NCBI GenBank assembly: GCA_902788785.1
Contig: CADALT010000022.1
Location: forward strand, 1-37,486
Reading direction: 5' to 3'
Length of the DNA: 37,486 nt
Source: an uncultured Ruminococcus sp.
GTDB taxonomy: Bacteria; Bacillota; Clostridia; Oscillospirales; Ruminococcaceae
The stretch's first letter is position 1, and every line of letters starts with the position of its first letter. Under the pieces are notes generated by a model that ran no database searches, was not told the DNA's origin, and was given only the letters and a program-made list of their open reading frames with translations. Below are positions 30,606-37,486 of this stretch, in pieces. The position numbers and the translations under genes were made by a program.

Positions 30606-31448
30606 TCATTCTTTGATCCCCGACGAGATCATGCCTGCTTCAAGCTCGTCCTGACCTATGATAAACACAAACACCGCAGGTATCAGCGTTATCACCGATG
30701 CTGCCAGCACAATGCCCTCGCTGCCCTTATCTATCATGGGCAGGTAGACCGACAGCGGCAGCAGCCGTTTATCTTTGATGAACGCCAGCGGCTGCTCGAC
30801 CATGTTCCAAAGATCAAGAAAGCCCAGTGTCACCGCAGCCAGCATTCCCGAGCGCCCCATGGGCAGCCCTATGCGCAGAAATATCGTGAACTCACCTGCG
30901 CCGTCGATACGTGCATGGTCCAGCACATCTTCGGGTATCTGCGAAAAGCTGCGGTACATGATGAACACGGGGAATGTGGAGAACACCGCAGGCAGTATCA
31001 GCGCCGCAGAGGTATCCATAAGCCCCAGTCTGTCCAGCAGCAGGTACTGCGAAAGCATCGTCACCTGAAACGGCATCAGCATGAATATGACGTACATATC
31101 GAAAAGCAGTTTTGAATGCCTGCTCTTCATGCGTGAAAAAGCCCATGCCGACGGTGCGGCAAACAACACCTGACACACCAGTATCACTGCTGTGTTCCTG
31201 AGTGAATTGAAAAACACTCTGTAGAATTCGGGAGTGTACAGCATGAGCTTTTTATAGTGCGAAAAGGTCGGGAAGAATGGAAGCGGATCGGGAGCGCAGA
31301 AGCCCTTGCCGCTTTCCAATGGCATTATGGCAGAGGCAAGCTCCGTTTCATCGTTCAGTGACAGCAGAACCATCATGATGACGGGCAGCATCACCGCTGC
31401 ACACAGCACCGCAAAGAATATGTATACTAACATCCGTTTTATGCTCAC
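30606..31448 (-). CDS. ABC transporter permease, MalG-type
   Basis: A protein of about 280 residues with six predicted membrane helices and the cytoplasmic EAA loop (EDVLDHARIDGAGEFTIF, Gly conserved), which contacts the ATPase in carbohydrate ABC importers (CUT1). The frame is open to 31511, but the first gene's stop TGA at 31445-31447 overlaps a GTG at 31446-31448 in a GTGA junction. This is the likely coupled start; an ATG at 31433 is the alternative. It pairs with the MalF-type permease upstream. Confidence 0.88.
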   Translation of the reverse strand: MSIKRMLVYIFFAVLCAAVMLPVIMMVLLSLNDETELASAIMPLESGKGFCAPDPLPFFPTFSHYKKLMLYTPEFYRVFFNSLRNTAVILVCQVLFAAPSAWAFSRMKSRHSKLLFDMYVIFMLMPFQVTMLSQYLLLDRLGLMDTSAALILPAVFSTFPVFIMYRSFSQIPEDVLDHARIDGAGEFTIFLRIGLPMGRSGMLAAVTLGFLDLWNMVEQPLAFIKDKRLLPLSVYLPMIDKGSEGIVLAASVITLIPAVFVFIIGQDELEAGMISSGIKE

Positions 31449-32347
31449 CACTCCCTGTCCCAGACTTTTTTCAGCAGTGCCGCTGCCACGAACACCACTG
31501 TGAACACGCACACCGCAGCAGCAGCCATCTTGCCCAGATCCATTTCAGCAAACCAGTTCGAGAAGAGGTGCTGCATGAGGTAGATATCCCTGTGGGGGTA
31601 TGATCCTGCCAGCAGGTACGCCTCCCTGAACACCTTGAATGAATTGAGGAAAGATATTATGGTTATGGTATACAATGTGGGGCGCAGGCTCGGCATAATG
31701 ATGTATACAAGGCACTGCACCTCCCCTGCGCCGTCGGTCTTTGCGGCTTCGCAGAGTGAAGACGATATGCTCTCTATCCCCGTGAGCCACAAGAGCACCG
31801 TATATCCAAGATTCTTCCAGATATAGCTGCCCACCAGCAGCCAAAACGAGCCTTCGCCAAGAAATCTCACTGTACCTTTTCCAAGATAAGTCAGTATGCC
31901 GTTTATACAGCCGCTGTCCGCAAATAGTATCTGCCAGATCAGCACCATGGTCGCTGTAGGTATCGCCATCGGGAACAGCAGCACCGACCTTATCAGCCTT
32001 GCGTGTATGAGCTTTGACAGCACATAGGCTATCATGAAGGATACCGCTGTCAGAAGGGGCAGGCATACTGCCGTAAAGCGCAGGGTGTTCTTCATGGCTA
32101 GAGCGAAGGCTTCATTATTAAATACCGCCCTGTAGTTATCAAGTCCGCACCATTCAAGGGTGATATTTGTCAGGAATGACCGCCTTGCCGAGTCGGCAAA
32201 GGGGATGATGATAAAAACTATCACCCCCACAGCCCCCGGCAGCAGGAAAGGCAGATATCTCAGATCCCTTTTGTTCTTTCTTTTGTCTGTAGTTTTAGTT
32301 TTATTCTCCGTGTTCTCTTTTATGCCATAATGTACAGCGTCTGTCAT
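31445..32347 (-). CDS. ABC transporter permease, MalF-type
   Basis: A 300-residue permease. A basic N-terminus (KTKTTDKRKNKRD) precedes six membrane helices, and the EAA loop reads CEAAKTDGAGEV, the best conserved part. It belongs to the CUT1 sugar-importer group, with the MalG-type partner as the second half. Its ATG at 32345-32347 overlaps the TGA of the upstream solute-binding gene (ATGA), so the two are translationally coupled. No ATPase gene is in the window; such systems may share a MsmX/MalK-type ATPase encoded elsewhere. Confidence 0.9.
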   Translation of the reverse strand: MTDAVHYGIKENTENKTKTTDKRKNKRDLRYLPFLLPGAVGVIVFIIIPFADSARRSFLTNITLEWCGLDNYRAVFNNEAFALAMKNTLRFTAVCLPLLTAVSFMIAYVLSKLIHARLIRSVLLFPMAIPTATMVLIWQILFADSGCINGILTYLGKGTVRFLGEGSFWLLVGSYIWKNLGYTVLLWLTGIESISSSLCEAAKTDGAGEVQCLVYIIMPSLRPTLYTITIISFLNSFKVFREAYLLAGSYPHRDIYLMQHLFSNWFAEMDLGKMAAAAVCVFTVVFVAAALLKKVWDREW

Positions 32348-34608
32348 TCCCTGCTCCTTATGGAGGTATAGTCCTCCACTGCTTTTACCGCTTCATCAAG
32401 AGTCATGCTGCCGTCTATGTAATTTGCGCAGTTACCGCAGATGACCTCCATGGTCTTTTTATCGAGCATCACAGGGGTATCCATAGAATCGATGTAAGCC
32501 ATAAGCTGACTCTCCTCGTCCTCATCGGTGTTATTCCAGTCATAGCTTAACATCTCGCCTTTATCATTGCTTATGGTCATGCCCGTAGTGAAATATATAT
32601 CATCCTCAAAATTCGCCTTGAAGCAATTGCTGTTAACGGGCAGAAACTGCTGTGAAAAAGTCTTCTGCGTTTCATCGGAGAGCATACACTTTATGAAAGC
32701 CTTGGCATTATCTGCATTTTTGGCAGATGAGCATATACCTGCGTTGAGCGAAGGCACAAAGCTGTGCTTGTCATCATTAAGACCGTATTTGAGGCTGATG
32801 CTGCTGTCGTAGTCTTTAAGGGAAGTAATGGCGTTTATATCGTATGTATAGCTTGAAAGCATCGAGGGGACAAAGTGGAATTCCATATCGTCAGAAACGC
32901 TGTCAAGAATAGATATGAAAAGACGGCTTATATCGTATTCTTCCATTGCTCCGTCTTTGCGGCATGATGCATCGCTTATGCGCTTGCAGCTCTCAAAAAA
33001 GCTCCTGACCGCAGCACTGTCCAAAGCACCGTTTTTATCCGATAGCTCGCCGCTTATGAGCACAGCATTGCGTGCTATCTCGCTGCTGTTAATCATCTCA
33101 AGGTCCATCGCATAGGAGCCTTTTTTCTCATCGTGTATCTTTTCTGCCGCTTTTGCCAGTTCTGCAAGACTGTGTATGCTGTCGGCACTGCCCGTGTCGC
33201 AGACTATGGCAGGTATGGAAAATCCCCCTGCTGCCGACCACAGACCACCCTCATCGTTCCACAGGGCGGCTTTCTCCAGCAGTCCGCCCTCGGGGGTGAT
33301 GTCGGCTATATCCCCTGACAGGTCTTTCAGCAGTTTCTTGTCGGTGAGATTTTTTATATCCATGCCGTCAAGTATCAGTACATCGGGCGGATCATCGCTC
33401 ATTACCTGTGTGGTCAGCTCTTTCATGGCGTCTTCATAGGTCTTGCCGTTTTCCATGCCCGTTTCGATGATGACATCGACCGTCGGGTCGGCACGCCTGA
33501 AACTGTTCACCACGGAATCCAACTCGGGCATATCTTCCAGTACGAACACCCTTAGCTTTGTTTTAACAAGGTCGGGCGCATCGGGGTCGTACTTGTACCT
33601 GACCAGAGTATTGTCCGCACACTGCACCAGCAGCGAGTCATCGCCCTCATAGGTGATATAGCTTACCCCCTGACCGTAGCCCGACTTCATGCCTATCATG
33701 CAGGTCTTGCCGTCTATGAGCTGTTCCACGGTGGTTTTGCCGAACTCGTATCTGTACAGCCCCTTTGAGCATACAAGGTACACAGAGTTCTCCTCGCCCT
33801 CACAGATATCGCCTACAGGTTCCATACCGTTGGAATTTTCTCCTTTTATCATTTCTTTCCAGAAAGCTTCAAGAGTATCGGTATCATCTGCCATGGAGTT
33901 TTTTTCCATATCATACACCATCAGCTCGCCCGAAGTATCGCTTGATAAGACCAAATATTTTCCTGCTATATCTATATTGCATCTGCTGCTCGTATTAACA
34001 GACATTGGCTTGACAGCGGCTGTTTTAGTATCTACCTCACAGAGCACAGGCGTGCCGTTCATATCCTTTGACTGCATCATGCAAAAGAGCCTGCCGTCCT
34101 TTGTGAACTCAAAATCGTATATATCACTGTTGCCCGTATCAACTTCGGTGGTAGTGCCATCGGGGGCAAGCAGTGCAAAGTGGTAAGTCAGATCAATGCT
34201 TTCGGGGACACTTTCCTCTGAGCCATCATCTTCATCATAAACAGAGTCCATATAGATGAGTGCGCCGCTGCCGTCGGGCAAGGTCTTTATATCTATCAGG
34301 TAGTATTTACCAGTTTCGTCGAGTATATCTGCATTTAATCGGCTCGCTTCAAAGCCGTCACCGTCGGCAGTATATCTCTCATAAGTATGGGGCGAAGAAA
34401 AAACTATCTTGCCGTCTGTATTCACAAACTCCCCTGCCCCGAAACCGTCTGATGCGCCCTCGGGCGGAGTTATGATCTGCTCAACATATCTGCCTTTGCC
34501 TGTATCGGCACTCATTTCTTTTACAGCGACCTCAGCACTATTATCCGCACAGCCCGACAGTACCATCATTAGTGCAGCTGCCCATGCGGCAAACTTCTTT
34601 CGTTTCAA
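32344..34608 (-). CDS. Lipoprotein: propeller-like domain fused to an ABC solute-binding domain
   Basis: A 754-residue lipoprotein. The signal peptide ends at LSGC with C20 for lipidation. Residues about 35-345 are made of repeated four-strand-like units (GTTTEVDTGNSDIYDFEFTKDGRLF, of which only the pattern matters here), consistent with a beta-propeller. Residues about 350-754 match family 1 extracellular solute-binding proteins (LRVFVLEDMPELDSVVNSFRR, then PDVLILDG). The start codon is TTG, with GGGAGG 8 nt upstream; an overlapping ATG is out of frame. It is the first gene of the operon. A ligand, perhaps a sugar or peptide, is imported or sensed, but the identity cannot be told. The fusion is unusual for a simple sugar importer. 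Confidence 0.75.
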   Translation of the reverse strand: MKRKKFAAWAAALMMVLSGCADNSAEVAVKEMSADTGKGRYVEQIITPPEGASDGFGAGEFVNTDGKIVFSSPHTYERYTADGDGFEASRLNADILDETGKYYLIDIKTLPDGSGALIYMDSVYDEDDGSEESVPESIDLTYHFALLAPDGTTTEVDTGNSDIYDFEFTKDGRLFCMMQSKDMNGTPVLCEVDTKTAAVKPMSVNTSSRCNIDIAGKYLVLSSDTSGELMVYDMEKNSMADDTDTLEAFWKEMIKGENSNGMEPVGDICEGEENSVYLVCSKGLYRYEFGKTTVEQLIDGKTCMIGMKSGYGQGVSYITYEGDDSLLVQCADNTLVRYKYDPDAPDLVKTKLRVFVLEDMPELDSVVNSFRRADPTVDVIIETGMENGKTYEDAMKELTTQVMSDDPPDVLILDGMDIKNLTDKKLLKDLSGDIADITPEGGLLEKAALWNDEGGLWSAAGGFSIPAIVCDTGSADSIHSLAELAKAAEKIHDEKKGSYAMDLEMINSSEIARNAVLISGELSDKNGALDSAAVRSFFESCKRISDASCRKDGAMEEYDISRLFISILDSVSDDMEFHFVPSMLSSYTYDINAITSLKDYDSSISLKYGLNDDKHSFVPSLNAGICSSAKNADNAKAFIKCMLSDETQKTFSQQFLPVNSNCFKANFEDDIYFTTGMTISNDKGEMLSYDWNNTDEDEESQLMAYIDSMDTPVMLDKKTMEVICGNCANYIDGSMTLDEAVKAVEDYTSIRSRE

Positions 34609-34638
34609 TTTGCATACCTCCCGGATCTATTCTATGCT

Positions 34639-34667
34639 ATTATAATAACACGGGAGTTTCTAAATAG
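34639..34667 (-). promoter_or_regulatory. Promoter of the lipoprotein-permease-HlyD operon, probably activator-dependent
   Basis: On the minus strand TATAAT (34644-34639) stands about 30 nt before the TTG start. At 17 nt upstream the -35 position reads CTATTT, which is poor. Repeat units that could bind an activator overlap and lie directly upstream of this -35. Confidence 0.6.
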
Positions 34668-34699
34668 TCTCTAATTATTTCTCTAATTTATCTCTAATT
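34657..34699. promoter_or_regulatory. Four phased direct repeats, probable OmpR-type operator
   Basis: TCTCTAATT occurs exactly at 34668-34676, 34680-34688 and 34691-34699. A degenerate copy TTTCTAAAT is at 34657-34665. Steps of 11, 12 and 11 bp put all copies on one face of the helix, as for PhoB/OmpR-family tandem sites. The array overlaps the weak -35 of the minus-strand operon and lies upstream of the regulator's own promoter. Binding by the neighbouring response regulator is inference. Confidence 0.65.
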
Positions 34700-34730
34700 T
34701 GCCACGGGACAGAAAAAATGTGCTATGATA

Positions 34731-34759
34731 TTTACAAGGCGGATCATTTGTGATAATAT
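34731..34759 (+). promoter_or_regulatory. Promoter of the two-component genes
   Basis: TTTACA (34731-34736), 17-nt spacer, TAATAT (34754-34759), preceded by TGA. The start near 34766 leaves a leader of about 17 nt. Confidence 0.55.
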
Positions 34760-34782
34760 ATAAGGTATCGGGAGATGATAGG

Positions 34783-35466
34783 ATGAGGATACTCATAATA
34801 GAAGATGATAAAAAACAATGCTTTCTCTTACAGTTTCGGCTGGAGAAAGAGGGCTTTTCGGCAGATATCTGCAATGACGGCGCAGATGCTGACCTGTACC
34901 TTTCGCAGAATGCCTATGATATGGTGCTGCTGGACAGGATGCTGCCCCACAAGGACGGTGTGACTATACTGCGTGATATGCGAAACAAGGGCGACCACAC
35001 ACCCGTAATAATGCTGACGGCGCTTGGCGAACTCTCAGACAAGATAACGGGACTCGACTGCGGTGCGGACGACTATATGGTAAAGCCCTATGAGGTGGAC
35101 GAACTGCTGGCACGTATGCGCTGCCTGATGCGCAGACCTTCACACATTGAGAACATAAACAGCGTGACCGTGGGAGATGTGACCTATTGCAGTGATGACA
35201 ACCTGCTTACGGGTCCAAAAGGTTCATGCACCCTCTCACAGAAAGAGGGCGAGCTTATGAACCTGTTTCTGCACAATCCCGAGCAGACTCTCCCCCGACA
35301 GACCATACAGGTGCGTGTATGGGGCATGGACGATGACACCCTTGACGGCAATCTGGACAACTACATATACTTTGTGCGCAGGAGGCTGAAAAACACAGGC
35401 AGCACGCTAAACATTGTAAATATTCGTGGGGTGGGCTACAAGCTTTCGGCAGGAGGTAAGGGCTGA
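34783..35466 (+). CDS. OmpR-family response regulator
   Basis: A 227-residue regulator. The receiver domain (residues 1-115) has acidic D8/D9, phospho-acceptor D51 in LLDRMLP, T79 and K101 in VKPYE. A winged-helix DNA-binding domain follows (about 125-227), ending with the TLNIVNIRGVGYKL wing typical of OmpR/PhoB. The frame runs back to 34750, but GGGAG 8 nt before ATG 34783 and the MRILIIEDD start of the family support the later start. The TGA overlaps the kinase ATG. Direct repeats at 34657-34699 are its likely target, giving control of the divergent transport operon. Confidence 0.93.
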   Translation: MRILIIEDDKKQCFLLQFRLEKEGFSADICNDGADADLYLSQNAYDMVLLDRMLPHKDGVTILRDMRNKGDHTPVIMLTALGELSDKITGLDCGADDYMVKPYEVDELLARMRCLMRRPSHIENINSVTVGDVTYCSDDNLLTGPKGSCTLSQKEGELMNLFLHNPEQTLPRQTIQVRVWGMDDDTLDGNLDNYIYFVRRRLKNTGSTLNIVNIRGVGYKLSAGGKG

Positions 35467-36716
35467 TGTTCCGCAAAGTGCATATGCGCCTGACACTGCT
35501 GTTCACGCTGTTTGCGGCTTTGATACTCGTCGTCATGTCGGGGCTGTACCTATACATCAACTACCGCAGTCTGGATAAGAATTCCGCCGCAAGCTTCCGC
35601 AATGATGTATACGCATTCGAGAACAGTTTTGACGGAAACGTGGTAGATCTCAACAGTATAAAAATCATACGCAAAAACTACGACCACCTTGTTTTCATCT
35701 ACGACAGCGGCAGTCCGATACACATGACTAAAATGACCACGAGCGAAAGTCAGCTGGCATTGGCAGAAAGAGTGCGCAAACATTACACCGAGAACGTAAA
35801 GCCCCTGAACAAAGAGCGCATACCCGTGTTTGACTACCGTGACAGCGGCAAAGATCATTATGTGGGAGTATACGAACTTGACCGAGATGTGCAGGTATAC
35901 ATCATCTGCGACCTATCCCTAATAGCAGAACAGAAGCGGCGTTTGCTCATACGTTTTCTGCTGATAGACGGTGCGGCGCTGATAATATTCTACCTGTTCT
36001 CATACTTTTTCACAGGCAGGCTGCTGCGCCCCATAGATGAAGCGGCAAAGCGGCAAAACGAGTTCATAGCGGCAGCATCACATGAGATACGCAACCCTGT
36101 GAACACCATGATGACGGCACTTTCTGCCATGGAGAAAGCGGAGCCCTCGCAGCAGGGCGAGCTTATCTCGATAGCGCAAAAAGAGGGCAGACGGCTTGCA
36201 AGGCTCACGGGCGACCTGCTGACCTTAGCTAGGGGTGATGCAGGCAGTTTCAAGGCAGAGTTCGGCGATGCGGAGCTTGACACTATCATCCTCGACTGCT
36301 ACGAAGCATTCAGTTTACGTGCAGCAGAAAAAGACATCGACCTAAAAGTAGAATTGCCCGAGGAGAGTGTGACCGTTAGGGCAGATGCTAGCCGTATTAG
36401 TCAGGCAATATGCATACTGCTTGACAACGCCATAAGCTACACACCAAAGGGTGGTCGAGTAGGGCTGTCCCTTGAAAAAGGCGCAAAGAACACCACTATA
36501 AAAGTCACAGACAATGGCGAGGGGATACCTGACGAGTACAAGGAGAAGATATTCGAGCGATTTTATCGAGCGGACGATGCACGGACGGACGAAAATCATT
36601 TTGGATTAGGATTATGCATAGCAAAGGAGCTCATTACACTACATGGAGGAACAATAGAAGTGAGTGATACAGAGGGCGGCGGAAGCACATTCATAATAAG
36701 GCTTGGAAATTCATAA
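35466..36716 (+). CDS. Sensor histidine kinase, HisKA type
   Basis: A 416-residue membrane kinase. Membrane helices lie at residues 8-32 and about 161-183, bounding an extracellular sensor of about 125 residues of no recognised family. Then come a short linker and the HisKA domain with H206 in ASHEIRNPVN, followed by the N box LLDNAISYT, G1 DNGEGIP, F box ERFYRAD and G2 GLGLCIAKEL, all intact. The ATG overlaps the response regulator's stop. It should phosphorylate the regulator in response to an outside signal, perhaps reported by the divergent lipoprotein and HlyD-type adaptor. Confidence 0.92.
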   Translation: MFRKVHMRLTLLFTLFAALILVVMSGLYLYINYRSLDKNSAASFRNDVYAFENSFDGNVVDLNSIKIIRKNYDHLVFIYDSGSPIHMTKMTTSESQLALAERVRKHYTENVKPLNKERIPVFDYRDSGKDHYVGVYELDRDVQVYIICDLSLIAEQKRRLLIRFLLIDGAALIIFYLFSYFFTGRLLRPIDEAAKRQNEFIAAASHEIRNPVNTMMTALSAMEKAEPSQQGELISIAQKEGRRLARLTGDLLTLARGDAGSFKAEFGDAELDTIILDCYEAFSLRAAEKDIDLKVELPEESVTVRADASRISQAICILLDNAISYTPKGGRVGLSLEKGAKNTTIKVTDNGEGIPDEYKEKIFERFYRADDARTDENHFGLGLCIAKELITLHGGTIEVSDTEGGGSTFIIRLGNS

Positions 36717-36794
36717 TTATGGCAGAGCGAAAACGTAGCCGCAAAGATAAAAACGTTCCGAGCGCAAAAACGGGCACAAAAGCGAAAAGCGGTG

Positions 36795-37045
36795 ACGAGG
36801 CAAGCTTTGGCTCAAGCCTTTCACGAAAGGCTTGCGGAGTTTGAGGCAGAGCCTCAACTCAAGGCACAAAAAGAGTGTTCCCCACAAAACAGGGAGAGCA
36901 AAGCAAATAATACGGGCGGCGATGGAGCAAAAATCCTGAACGTCTGCCTAATTACCCGTACAGACAAAAAGGCGTGCGAGGACATCGCCGCCCGATGGTT
37001 TTAAACAGCGCAGCGCTTTTAAAACCATTCGCAGCGTTAGCTGCG
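36795..37045 (+). repeat. Structured repeat element, copy 1
   Basis: About 250 nt after the kinase gene (36717-36794 holds nothing recognisable). Hairpins in order: H1 CAAGCCTTT/AAAGGCTTG (36813-36834), H2 TTGAGGC/GCCTCAA (36841-36857), H3 CGGGCGGCGATG (36913-36924) pairing with CATCGCCGCCCG (36983-36994) around 58 nt, H4 ATGGTTTTAAA/TTTAAAACCAT (36995-37028) with a 12-nt loop, and H5 CGCAGC/GCTGCG (37030-37045). Copy 2 runs in the opposite direction at the window end, and has the same order with changed stems. An ORF across it (36792-37004) is probably spurious. Confidence 0.8.
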
Positions 37046-37092
37046 ACCACTTTCCTCTATCTCCATCTATAAATTTAGAACAACAAAAATAA

Positions 37093-37130
37093 CGACCCCC
37101 ACAGGATAACGCAACTCCTGTGGGGGTTAT
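37093..37130 (+). terminator. Strong, probably bidirectional terminator
   Basis: ACCCCCACAGGA (37095-37106) / TCCTGTGGGGGT (37116-37127), a 12-bp perfect stem with a 9-nt loop, with TTATTT after and AAAAATAA before it. It lies between the two convergent element copies and could stop transcription from either side. Confidence 0.75.
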
Positions 37131-37230
37131 TTGTCATATTGTCCGTTGTACCTAATTTTGCCAGGCATACCAGAGCGATTTTTTTGTTTGGCTTATGGAC
37201 GGTTTTGCTTGGGTGGTGAGGTCGCTGTCG

Positions 37231-37486
37231 TCGCCCCTTACGGGTCGAAGAGGTCAAAAGCACTTCGTTGTTTGACCTCTGACGGGCGGCGATGTCCTCG
37301 CACGATATTTTGTGTGGGTGGGTACGTGGGCAGACGTTCAAGAAGTTTGCTCCATCGCCGCCCGTGTTATTTTGTTTTGCTCTCCCTGTTTTGTGGAGAA
37401 CGCTCTTTTTGTGCCTTGATGTGAGGGCTCTGCCCTCACACTCCCGCAAGCCTTTCGTGAAAGGCTTGACCTAAAGCTTGCCTCGT
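37231..37486 (-). repeat. Structured repeat element, copy 2 (inverted)
   Basis: Read from 37486 downward it begins ACGAGGCAAGCTTT, as copy 1 does at 36795, and is roughly 80-85% identical by eye over 200 nt. Its hairpins are H1 (37447-37468), H2 TGTGAGGGC/GCCCTCACA (37420-37440), H3 with the same 12-bp stem (37353-37364 with 37283-37294), H4 AGAGGTCAAA/TTTGACCTCT (37249-37280), and H5 (37231-37248, one mismatch). It touches the window edge and may continue beyond it. Confidence 0.78.

Noticed and set aside
36792-37004. 70-residue open frame in repeat copy 1
   Set aside because: It spans the hairpins of the structured element, has no ribosome binding site, and its likeness to the frame in copy 2 is explained by the DNA repeat.
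37075-37449. 124-residue minus-strand open frame
   Set aside because: It runs through repeat copy 2, the central terminator and low-similarity sequence; no ribosome binding site was seen.

Overview
This window looks like chromosome from a Ruminococcus-type member of the Oscillospiraceae (Clostridia). The pointers are a secreted leucine-rich-repeat protein ending in a type I dockerin, a membrane protein with a cohesin-like domain, a small-type SRP RNA just upstream of dnaX-ybaB-recR, AGGAGG-like ribosome binding sites, and sigma-A promoters with 17-nt spacers and mostly TGn-extended -10 boxes. The assignment is inference from gene content; I could not run a search.

Layout. (1) 1-457: a tRNA-Leu(CAA) 5' half on the minus strand behind a perfect consensus promoter, then the promoter and long leader of a chemotaxis-type pair: a lone CheY-like receiver and a CheX-like protein carrying four tandem 29-residue repeats (458-1726). 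(2) 2000-6228: an SDR oxidoreductase, then a biotin-dependent operon (carboxyltransferase, biotin carrier, pyruvate/oxaloacetate carboxyltransferase) that matches the three subunits of a transcarboxylase and has no sodium-pump subunit beside it. (3) 6311-10051: a four-gene operon of a small membrane protein, a patatin-like lipase, a metallophosphoesterase and an M20 dipeptidase. (4) 10193-13055: SRP RNA-dnaX-ybaB-recR, apparently one transcription unit. (5) 13143-17420: a tail-anchored J-like protein, divergent from two uncharacterised genes behind a structured leader, followed by a cyclophilin. (6) 17502-23657: a type I membrane protein with a cohesin-like domain, then gltX, two small membrane-protein genes and metG on the minus strand. 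(7) 23669-28256: the dockerin protein, a diguanylate cyclase and an SGNH-like membrane protein. (8) 28286-36716: a papain-like protein, then a minus-strand operon of a lipoprotein (propeller-like domain plus solute-binding domain), two MalFG-type permeases and an HlyD-type adaptor. This operon diverges from an OmpR-type two-component system, with four phased direct repeats between them. (9) 36717-37486: no convincing gene. It holds two convergent copies of a roughly 250-nt element whose hairpin stems covary between copies, on either side of a strong terminator.

The main candidates for something undescribed are the covarying inverted element at the right end, the propeller/solute-binding/HlyD system with its likely operator array, the repeat-CheX protein with its CheY partner, the structured leader at 15470-15562, and the interrupted tRNA-Leu gene. 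Housekeeping calls (dnaX, recR, ybaB, gltX, SRP RNA, cyclophilin) are secure. Functions given for the accessory genes are inferences from motifs and context.
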